Origin: Stigmatella ashevillena
Lineage (GTDB): Bacteria; Myxococcota; Myxococcia; Myxococcales; Myxococcaceae
Length of the DNA: 64,000 bases
Assembly: GCF_028368975.1 (NCBI RefSeq)
Contig: NZ_JAQNDM010000002.1
Span: 8,984,425-9,048,424 of the forward strand
Reading direction: 5' to 3'
The stretch's first letter is position 1; the number at the start of each line of letters is the position of its first letter. The notes under the pieces are model-generated. The model searched no databases. It was not told where the DNA came from and worked only from the letters and a program-made list of their open reading frames with translations. The translations under genes were made by a program, and so were the position numbers. Below, piece by piece: positions 57,652 through 64,000 of the stretch.

Positions 57652-58830
57652 TCAGCCCGCCTGACCCCTGAGCACGCGGGAGCCACTGGCGGCCACGAGG
57701 GCCAGGAAGGCCACCAGGATCCCCAGCGAGGCGGGCAGTCCCACCGGCCCCGCCATGAGTCCGATCAGGGGCGGACCCACAAGGAAGCCGCCATAGCCCG
57801 TCGTGGACACCGCCGCGATGCCCACGCCGGAAGGAACCCCCGGGGTGCGGCCGGCGGCGCTGAACAGCACGGGGATGAGGTTGGACAGCCCGAGCCCGAC
57901 ACACCCGAAGCCGATCAGCGCCGCTACGGGATGGTGAAGCAGCAGCGCTCCGCCCAGGCCACCGCAGGCCAGCAGCGCGCCCAATCGAAGCAGCTTCTCC
58001 GGACCGAAGCCGCTGACCAGCCGGTCTCCGGTCAGTCGGCCCGCGGTCATGGCCAGGGAGAACACCGCATAGCCCGCGCCGGCCAGACCCACCTCGGTCC
58101 CCAGGGACTGGCGCAGGTAGACGGCGCTCCAGTCCGCCACGGCCCCTTCCACCATCAGCACCAGGAAGGTGATCAACCCCATCAGCAGCAAGGGGCCGCG
58201 AGGCAACGCGAAGGAATGGGCACTGCCTCCCTCGTCGGCCGAGGCCGGCAGCAGAAAGCGCGAGGCCCCCAGAACCACCCCCAGGCCCAGCAACGCCGCG
58301 CCCATCATGTGCGCCGCGGGCGTGAGTCCCCAGGAGAGCAGCAGGATGGAGCTCCCCGCCCCCATCAAACCGCCCAGGCTGAACAAGGCGTGAAACGAGG
58401 ACATGACCGTCTTGCCCAACTGCCGTTCCACGGCCACCGCGTGGGCATTCATCGCCACGTCCATGGCGCCATTGGCGGCGCCGAAGCTCACCAGCGCCAC
58501 CCCGAGCAGCGGGAGACTGGGCGCCTGCACAGGCAGCGCCACCAGCGGACAGAAGAGCAGGGAGCTGGCGAAGGTCACCGCCCGGCTGCCCCAGCGGGCC
58601 ACCAACATGCCCGTGAGGGGCATGGCCACCAGGGCGCCCAGGGCCACCCCCAGCAGCGCCAGCCCGAGCACGGCCGTGCTCAGCCCCAGCCGGGCCTGGA
58701 CCGTGGGGATGTGGGGCACCCAGCTCGCGAAGGCGAAGCCGTTGATGAAGAAGATGGCGGAGATGGCGATCCGGGCGCTGCGGGGTTCGAGCGCCACGGG
58801 GGTCGGGAGGGCAGGGGAGGACAGGGTCAT
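57652..58830 (-). CDS. MFS transporter (YbjJ-like)
   Basis: A 392-residue 12-TM major facilitator protein. GFAFASWVPHIPTVQARLGLS, AMDVAMNAHAVAVE and SSFHALFSLGGLMGAG resemble the YbjJ/FucP-like branch. Its ATG overlaps the stop of the DeoR-type regulator by four bases (58827-58830), so the two form one transcript and the regulator probably controls the transporter. Substrate likely a sugar or related small molecule, inferred from the DeoR partner. Confidence 0.92.
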   Translation of the reverse strand: MTLSSPALPTPVALEPRSARIAISAIFFINGFAFASWVPHIPTVQARLGLSTAVLGLALLGVALGALVAMPLTGMLVARWGSRAVTFASSLLFCPLVALPVQAPSLPLLGVALVSFGAANGAMDVAMNAHAVAVERQLGKTVMSSFHALFSLGGLMGAGSSILLLSWGLTPAAHMMGAALLGLGVVLGASRFLLPASADEGGSAHSFALPRGPLLLMGLITFLVLMVEGAVADWSAVYLRQSLGTEVGLAGAGYAVFSLAMTAGRLTGDRLVSGFGPEKLLRLGALLACGGLGGALLLHHPVAALIGFGCVGLGLSNLIPVLFSAAGRTPGVPSGVGIAAVSTTGYGGFLVGPPLIGLMAGPVGLPASLGILVAFLALVAASGSRVLRGQAG

Positions 58831-59606
58831 GCGGTCACCACACGGAGTTTGAGTTTGCGAAAGGGGGCCAGCGCGGTTTCGGGGGCCGCGGCCTCGGTTA
58901 CCAGGGTGGCCAGCCGCTCCGCGGGGGCCACCACGAAGGGTGAGAGCGTCCCGAGCTTGTCGGCGGTCACCACCGCCACGGTCTCGGCGGAGCTCTGGAT
59001 CATCGCGCGCTTGATGGGGGCTTCCTCGGCGTGAGGGGTGGTGATGCCAGCCTCGTTGTGCAGGCTGCACACGCCCAACAGGCACAGGTCCGCGCGCACC
59101 TGGCGAACCGCCTCCACGGTCTCGGCGCCCACCGTCGTCATCGCCTCTCGGTGAAGGCGCCCCCCCAGCAGATAGACCTCGATGCCGGTGTGCTCGCCCA
59201 GGGCCATGGCCACCGGGGCACTGACGGTGATGACGGTGGCCCTCAAATCCCGAGGCAGGTGGCGGGCGATCTCCAACGTGGTGGTGCCCCCATCGATGAA
59301 GAGCACCTGGCCCGGCCGCACCATGTCGGCGGCGACCTTGGCCAGCGCCTGCTTGGCCGGTTGCTGCACCTGGGTGCGCTCCGCGTAGGCCAGCGTCGTT
59401 TGGGTCCTCGGAAGGGCCCCGCCATGCACTCTTCTCAACAGTCCGGCCTCATCCAGGTCGCGCAGGTCTCTGCGGATGGTGTCCTCCGAAACCCGCAGAT
59501 TCCGGCATAAGTCGGCGGCGAAGACGCGGCCTTCCGTGGAGAGATGCTCCAAGATGGCTCGCTTGCGCTCCTCGGGGAGCAGGGCAGAGGGGAGGGATTC
59601 GGACAT
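58827..59606 (-). CDS. DeoR/GlpR-family transcriptional regulator
   Basis: A 259-residue repressor. DeoR winged helix about 8-65 (ERKRAILEHLSTEGRVFAADLCRNLRVSEDTIRRDLRDLDEAGLLRRVHGG) is present, abbreviated here to its hallmark VSEDTIRRDLRDLDEAGL. A DeoRC sugar-phosphate-binding domain follows about 75-245 (VLFIDGGTTTLEIARHL, VYLLGGRLHREAMTTVG). ATG 59606 (MSESLPSAL) fits the family N-terminus; the frame is open to 59729. It overlaps the MFS gene downstream and faces the S9 peptidase gene divergently, with a candidate operator in between. Confidence 0.93.
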   Translation of the reverse strand: MSESLPSALLPEERKRAILEHLSTEGRVFAADLCRNLRVSEDTIRRDLRDLDEAGLLRRVHGGALPRTQTTLAYAERTQVQQPAKQALAKVAADMVRPGQVLFIDGGTTTLEIARHLPRDLRATVITVSAPVAMALGEHTGIEVYLLGGRLHREAMTTVGAETVEAVRQVRADLCLLGVCSLHNEAGITTPHAEEAPIKRAMIQSSAETVAVVTADKLGTLSPFVVAPAERLATLVTEAAAPETALAPFRKLKLRVVTA

Positions 59607-59651
59607 GTTCGGGAGAATGCGGTGGGGTGCGTTTTTATGCATGATATTGCG

Positions 59652-59668
59652 TGATTCTGCCGGAATCA
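59652..59668. promoter_or_regulatory. Candidate DeoR operator dyad
   Basis: TGATTC-N5-GAATCA is a perfect dyad 46 bases before the deoR-like start and 54 bases before the divergent S9 peptidase start. A partial tandem copy (TGCATGATAT next to TGCGTGATTC) precedes it at about 59638-59657. DeoR-family proteins often bind repeated TGATT-type half sites, so autoregulation is plausible. Confidence 0.4.
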
Positions 59669-59721
59669 AGAGGCGGGTGCGGCATGGAGAAGCTCCCGAC
59701 AGGGCGCTAGGGTCGCCCGCC

Positions 59722-61746
59722 ATGCGCACCTTCCCTTACGTGGTTGTCTCGGCAGGCTTGCTCGCCGCGTGTGCGAGCTCTCGTCCTTCGTCCCCTGACG
59801 CGCCGGCGGTCGTATCGCCCGCGCCGCTTCCCGCGGAAGGGACTCCTCCGGCGGAGAGCAGCCCGGCCCGGGTGGCCCCCGACACGGCCACCGGTGCGGA
59901 GGCCGCGCGCATCGCGGAGTTCTCGCGTCAGGTGACGCCGTACGTGGACGCGTTCGTCAACTCCGAGGCGATCTTCACGCGGGATGGGAAGCAGGTGCTC
60001 TTCGTCTCCTCCCGGGACGGCCTCCCTCAAGTTTATCGCGCGGATGCGGCGAGCCCCGTCTCTCCGGCCACCCGGCTCCTGGCGTCGAAAGAGCGGGTGA
60101 CGCTGCTGGACACCACGCCCGATGGCCAGTCGCTGCTCCTCTTTTCGGACAAGGGGGCCGACGAGAACTGGTCGATCTGGAAGGTGGGCCTCGATGGGTC
60201 GGCGCCCGTGGAGCTTACGCCCGGGGAGACGATGAACCGGGATACCGCCTTCCAGCCGGATCTGGCGCCGGACACGATCTACTTCAGCGGTCGGCGCATG
60301 AACGAGGCTGCCTCCGCCGTGTACGCCATCCCCGCCACCGGAGGGCCCTCGCGCGTCATCTACCGAGACGACAAGCCGGGCTTCCTCACCCACGTGAGCC
60401 GCGATGGCCAGCAGGCGCTGTTCTTGAGGTACCCCTCGGCCTCCGAGAACTACCTGCTGCACCTCGACCTGGCGTCGGGAAAGACGCGGCCCCTGTTCCC
60501 GGCGAGTGGCAAGGTCAGCATCTTCGGTGCGCAGTTCTCGCCGGATGGTCGGACCGTCTATGTCTCGACCGACGGGGGAGGGGAGCAGTCGTGGTTGCTC
60601 GCGCTGGAGAGCGCGACGGGCAAGGAGCGCGCCCGCTATGTCGAGAAGGCCCCCGCCACGGCCATCATCCAGTCCATCAAGGCCGCCAAGACAGGGGACG
60701 TGCTCGCGCTGTCGCTCGTCGCAGGCAATCGCAGCGAGATCCGGCTGCTCGATGCACGGACCTTGAAGCCCCGGGCCCGGGTGGAGATGCCGCTCGGACA
60801 AGGCGGCATCCAGGAGTTCTCGGAGGATGGCCGACGGCTCACGGCCATCTGGTCGACTCCTGCCTCGGTCACGGATGCGTGGGTCATCGACGTGAAGACG
60901 GGCAAGGTCTCGCCGCTACGGCAGGAGCCGCGTCCGGCCCTGAAGGAGCTGCCGGCCATCGAGACGAGCATCGCGGAGATCCGTGCGCATGACGGGTTGG
61001 CCCTGCCCACCAACGTGTACCTGCCGAAGAAGCGTGCCGGAAAGCTGCCCGTCATCGTCAGCTACCATGGAGGCCCCTCGGGCAACTCGAAGATCAAATG
61101 GTCCGCGACGACCGCGTTCTTCGTGTCCCAGGGCTACGCGTGGGTGGAGCCCAACGTGCGTGGCTCCGGGGGCTTTGGCCGTGCTTTCGAGGAGGCGGAC
61201 AACGGGGCTGGGCGGCTCGAGGCCTTCAAGGACATCGAGACCGTGGGCCGCTGGGCGGCGTCCCAGCCCTGGGCGGACCCAGACCGGGTCATCATCTATG
61301 GAGGGAGCTACGGCGGGTACACCGTGCTCATCGGGGTGACCCGGATGCCGGACCTGTGGCGCGCGGGGGTGGATGTGTTTGGCGTGGCCAACATGAAGAC
61401 CTTCATGGCCACGACCAGCGGCTTCATCCGGGAGATCTTCCTGCTGGAGTTCGGGGATCCGGACAAGGACGCGGCCTTCCTGGAGTCCATCTCTCCGCTC
61501 AAGGACGTGGGACAGATTGTCGATCCGCTGCTGGTCTATGCGGGCGCCAATGATCCGCGGGTTCCGCGCGGTGAGTCGGATCAGATCGTCCGCGCGCTGC
61601 GAGAGCGGAAGGTGCCCGTCGAATACATGGTGGCGGAGAACGAAGGCCACTCCCTGTCCCGCCGGGAGAATCAGATCGAATTCATGGCGCGCATGGCCCG
61701 CTTCCTCGAAGCCCACGCGGCACCACGCCAAGCCACCACCCCCTGA
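59722..61746 (+). CDS. S9-family prolyl oligopeptidase-like lipoprotein
   Basis: A 674-residue lipoprotein: MRTFPYVVVSAGLLAAC, lipobox LAAC, Pro/Ala-rich linker to about 60. Residues about 65-410 form a beta-propeller (FVSSRDGLPQVYR, LFSDKGADENWSIWKV, AQFSPDGRTVYVSTDG). The C-terminal alpha/beta hydrolase has catalytic Ser529 (GGSYGG), Asp611 (AGANDPRVP) and His643 (NEGHS). This is the acylaminoacyl/dipeptidyl peptidase layout; it would trim short peptides at the cell surface or periplasm, suiting a predatory myxobacterium. Start ATG 59722 sets the signal; earlier in-frame starts lie inside the regulator. Confidence 0.93.
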   Translation: MRTFPYVVVSAGLLAACASSRPSSPDAPAVVSPAPLPAEGTPPAESSPARVAPDTATGAEAARIAEFSRQVTPYVDAFVNSEAIFTRDGKQVLFVSSRDGLPQVYRADAASPVSPATRLLASKERVTLLDTTPDGQSLLLFSDKGADENWSIWKVGLDGSAPVELTPGETMNRDTAFQPDLAPDTIYFSGRRMNEAASAVYAIPATGGPSRVIYRDDKPGFLTHVSRDGQQALFLRYPSASENYLLHLDLASGKTRPLFPASGKVSIFGAQFSPDGRTVYVSTDGGGEQSWLLALESATGKERARYVEKAPATAIIQSIKAAKTGDVLALSLVAGNRSEIRLLDARTLKPRARVEMPLGQGGIQEFSEDGRRLTAIWSTPASVTDAWVIDVKTGKVSPLRQEPRPALKELPAIETSIAEIRAHDGLALPTNVYLPKKRAGKLPVIVSYHGGPSGNSKIKWSATTAFFVSQGYAWVEPNVRGSGGFGRAFEEADNGAGRLEAFKDIETVGRWAASQPWADPDRVIIYGGSYGGYTVLIGVTRMPDLWRAGVDVFGVANMKTFMATTSGFIREIFLLEFGDPDKDAAFLESISPLKDVGQIVDPLLVYAGANDPRVPRGESDQIVRALRERKVPVEYMVAENEGHSLSRRENQIEFMARMARFLEAHAAPRQATTP

Positions 61747-61820
61747 GAAATCGAGACGGAGCCGGAGGCGGGCGTCGGCCTCTGGTGCCCGGATCCGGTC
61801 TTCGGTAAACAGCGCTCACA

Positions 61821-63734
61821 ATGGGCATCCGGGGATGTGTCTGGGCTTGTGGGTGGATTGTTGCCGTGGTGGCACTGGGGTGTGGGGCAGACGAAGTGCT
61901 GCCACCGCCCGTCGAGCCCGAGCGGCTGGTCCGGGTCGAGAGCGAGCCGCGCGGGACGAACTGCGTCTTGGGTGGGACGGTCATCCTGACCGGCCACGAC
62001 GCGAATGGGGATGGCCTCCTGGGAAATGAGGAGGTCGCTGAGACGCGTTACGCGTGCCAGGAGCCCGGACAACAGTCCCGGCTCGTTCCCGAGCCTGCGG
62101 GGACGCACTGTGCGCATGGCGGAACGGCGCTGCTGACCGGGCCGGACACCAATGGCAACGGCGTCCTGGACGCGGCCGAGGTCTCCGCCACCGAGTACCT
62201 CTGCCACGATGCCGCGCCTGCCACGTTGCTGCGCATGGAAGTGGAGGCGCCAGGCACCCATTGCCCAGGAGGGGGACGGCGCATCCTCAGCGGGAGGGAT
62301 CAGGATGGAGATGGCGTGCTCGGCGACGGGGAAGTCGAGCAGACCGAGTACGTGTGCGAAGCGCGAGAGCTCATGCGCGTGGATGCAGGGCAGGCAGGCA
62401 CCCACTGTCCCGGCGAGGGGGTGGCGGTGCGCCGGGGGCCCGATACCAATGGCGATGGCGTCTTGCAGGACTCCGAGGTGACCGCGACGGAATACGTTTG
62501 CGAGCGGGTCATCCTGGGCGATGTGGTCCTCGATACTCCGGACCAACTGCCGGCGCTGAAGGACGTGGCGGTCATCACGGGCGCTCTGCGGGTGGGTTAT
62601 GCGCACGCGTTCACCCAGGTGGAACTGCCCGCATTGGAGTACGTCGGAGGTGACCTCTCACTGACCGTTCTGACAGGTGTCCGCACGATTTCGCTCCCGG
62701 CGCTGCGGCATGTGGGGGGGAACCTCCGCATCACGGACAATCCCCAGTTGGAGCGGTTGGAGTTGGGGAGTCTGCAAGAGGTTCACCAGAGCCTTCACAT
62801 CAGAGACAACGACACGCTGGCGCGTCTTCGTCTTCCGGTGCTCGTGAGGGTGGGCGGAGAGCTCCATGTGATGGATAACCCGCAGCTTGCGGTCCTTGAG
62901 CTTCCCCAACTGATGTGGGCAGGGAACGTCTTTCTGCGCGGGGGGATGGCAGACAAGATCGAACTGCCTCAGTTGCTCGATGTGGAGGAACTTTACATCT
63001 TCGATGCCGCTGCCAAGACAGTGCGCTTCCCGGGCCTGGAGCGAGTGAGGAGGACTCTGGCCATTGCTGGGATGGGCTCGCTCGAGCAGTTGGAGCTTCC
63101 CAGGCTGCAGGCGGTGGGCGAAAACTTCGTTGTCCGGGGGACCGTGGCCTTGACGTCCTTTTCCCTGCCCACGCTCGCCAGCTTGCCGGGACAGTTCAGT
63201 CTTTGGGACAACGCAGGCCTGGTCACCTTCGATGCTCCCCTGCTGACCCAGATTGGCGAATGGGTGAACATCGCCGACAACACCGCGCTGACCACGCTCT
63301 CGGGGCTGAAGAACCTCACCTCCGTGGGCATGCTCGTGCTCAACGGGAATGCCCAGCTCACCAGCGCCACGGGGTTGGCCGCACTCTCCAGCGTGCCCTA
63401 CTACCTCGAGGTCTCCAACAGCGGTTTCACCCACTTCGAGCTGCCCGCGCTGCGCAAGGCCTGGGTCCTGCTCATCGGCCAAGCCGGTCCCAATATGCAC
63501 TTGGCGTCCATCCATCTGCCCAAGCTGGAGTCGGCCGTGGCGCTGACCCTCATCGAAAACCCTGTCCTCCAGGAACTCGAGCTTCGGCCGGGCAGTATCC
63601 TCTCGGACAGCCTGCTCATCTACGCCAGCCCCAGGCTGTTGCGCTGTGAGGTGGAGCGCCTCCTCGGCCAGCTTCGGCTTGCCCCGCTCACCGTGGAGAT
63701 GGTCGACGTGGATGAGCGGCCCCTCTGCGATTAG
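61821..63734 (+). CDS. Lipoprotein with four calcium-loop/Cys repeats and an L-domain-like array
   Basis: A 637-residue lipoprotein: MGIRGCVWACGWIVAVVALGC, lipobox ALGC. Residues about 38-228 are four repeats of about 45 residues, each with GTxC...GG...GxDxNGDGxL...EV..TxYxC (for example GPDTNGDGVLQDSEV): an EF-hand-like DxNGDG loop bracketed by two Cys. This is the repeat found in many myxobacterial lipoproteins (DUF7151-type). The rest is a receptor-L-domain-like leucine-rich array with a period of about 24 (LPALEYVGGDLSLTVL, LPALRHVGGNLRITDNPQL). Both parts suggest a surface adhesin or ligand-binding protein. Promoter not evident; starts 74 bases after the S9 peptidase. Confidence 0.88.
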   Translation: MGIRGCVWACGWIVAVVALGCGADEVLPPPVEPERLVRVESEPRGTNCVLGGTVILTGHDANGDGLLGNEEVAETRYACQEPGQQSRLVPEPAGTHCAHGGTALLTGPDTNGNGVLDAAEVSATEYLCHDAAPATLLRMEVEAPGTHCPGGGRRILSGRDQDGDGVLGDGEVEQTEYVCEARELMRVDAGQAGTHCPGEGVAVRRGPDTNGDGVLQDSEVTATEYVCERVILGDVVLDTPDQLPALKDVAVITGALRVGYAHAFTQVELPALEYVGGDLSLTVLTGVRTISLPALRHVGGNLRITDNPQLERLELGSLQEVHQSLHIRDNDTLARLRLPVLVRVGGELHVMDNPQLAVLELPQLMWAGNVFLRGGMADKIELPQLLDVEELYIFDAAAKTVRFPGLERVRRTLAIAGMGSLEQLELPRLQAVGENFVVRGTVALTSFSLPTLASLPGQFSLWDNAGLVTFDAPLLTQIGEWVNIADNTALTTLSGLKNLTSVGMLVLNGNAQLTSATGLAALSSVPYYLEVSNSGFTHFELPALRKAWVLLIGQAGPNMHLASIHLPKLESAVALTLIENPVLQELELRPGSILSDSLLIYASPRLLRCEVERLLGQLRLAPLTVEMVDVDERPLCD

Positions 63735-63741
63735 GCCGGGC

Positions 63742-64000
63742 TCAGGGAATGCCCAGCTCCTTGCGCAGCCGGTTCACCATCTTGAAGTACTCGGTGCGGG
63801 GGAAGGGCACGTTGAGGATGTGGAAGTCCTTCTTGGAGAGGCCCACGCAGCCGAAGCAGTAGTTGCAGTCCGAGAGGTTGCGGCACAGCACCAAGTAGGC
63901 GCTGCCGGTGCAGTTCTCGCACTGCACGCAGTAGGCGCACGCGTGGCAGCTCTTCGAGTCCACGCAGTGCGAGCAGTTGTTGCACAGCTCGCACCGCACG
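63742..64000 (-). CDS. Cys-rich protein, C-terminal part
   Basis: The frame is open to the window edge, so the N-terminus is outside. The visible 85 residues hold many Cys at regular short spacing (CELCNNCSHC, SCHACAYCVQCENC, CRNLSDCNYCFGC), then end HILNVPFPRTEYFKMVNRLRKELGIP. Similar Cys-x2-Cys-x2-Cys ladders occur in myxobacterial proteins sometimes mislabelled CaiB/BaiF. They may form a metal-loaded or solenoid structure. The GTG at 63999 could be internal. Function unknown. Confidence 0.75.
   Translation of the reverse strand, partial: VRCELCNNCSHCVDSKSCHACAYCVQCENCTGSAYLVLCRNLSDCNYCFGCVGLSKKDFHILNVPFPRTEYFKMVNRLRKELGIP

Noticed and set aside
1-64000. tRNA, rRNA, riboswitch or integrase/attachment site
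   Set aside because: I looked for cloverleaf-like segments, rRNA-like sequence, a cobalamin or SAM riboswitch before metH and integrase genes, and saw none; metH directly overlaps the preceding gene, leaving no leader.

Overview
The window looks like chromosomal DNA of a myxobacterium, probably suborder Cystobacterineae (Stigmatella/Archangium-like). This is inferred from very high G+C, dense and frequently overlapping genes, many lipoproteins with Asp/Gly- or Pro-rich linkers, an Oar-type TonB receptor, a Hanks-type kinase with a Cys-bearing exported tail, a CHASE3 chemoreceptor and a PAS histidine kinase. I see no rRNA, tRNA, CRISPR array, insertion sequence, prophage or large biosynthetic cluster. 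I count 58 protein genes, two of them cut by the window ends, and one probable gene remnant.

Layout. 1-3445: end of a BMP-type nucleoside ABC transporter (permease, binding protein) and a chemoreceptor. 3515-8307 (minus): a divergent SEDS-like membrane protein, then a TonB receptor with a small lipoprotein partner. 8349-13295: an alpha/beta hydrolase, a GlxA-type regulator divergent from an ABM-domain enzyme, a Tat-exported M23-like protein with a propeller-like repeat tail, and a Ser/Thr kinase. 13500-17917: a di-haem lipoprotein, an uncharacterised protein with a damaged-looking 5' end, and two tandem six-cysteine lipoproteins behind a good promoter. 18093-24059: histidine kinase, PDZ-CPBP protease, desaturase/SDR pair, a probable outer-membrane protein.

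24673-29198: a large secreted beta-helix/FN3/F5-8 protein, a HEAT-like lipoprotein and an esterase. 29208-37689: a cyclic-nucleotide-binding protein divergent from trxB; then a PLP enzyme overlapping moaC; Nudix, SirB1-like and YiiX-like proteins on the minus strand; a small DUF2795-like gene; and a lipoprotein overlapping a CoA-binding protein gene. 37756-39693 (minus) is a tight three-gene set: patatin, a JAMM-motif lipoprotein and a small exported protein, the last two in low-G+C DNA. 39791-45292 is a methionine operon: ArsR-methyltransferase, metH and a short MetE-like protein.

45299-50944: DUF2934-like protein, mutY, a P-loop ATPase with a Lys-to-Arg Walker A, a divergent Fe-S PD-(D/E)XK nuclease, tcdA and a TatD-like hydrolase. 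51074-64000: a PD40-propeller lipoprotein with a strong terminator, two small proteins, a DHH phosphoesterase, maf, a TPR-zincin lipoprotein, an RlmI-like methyltransferase, a DeoR/MFS pair divergent from an S9 peptidase lipoprotein, a lipoprotein with four calcium-loop repeats plus an L-domain-like array, and a Cys-rich protein cut by the window end.

The best candidates for something undescribed are the SEDS-like protein with Glu at the catalytic position, the patatin/JAMM/small-protein operon, the Walker-A-variant ATPase with the Fe-S nuclease, metH next to a core-MetE-like enzyme, and the six-cysteine lipoprotein pair.
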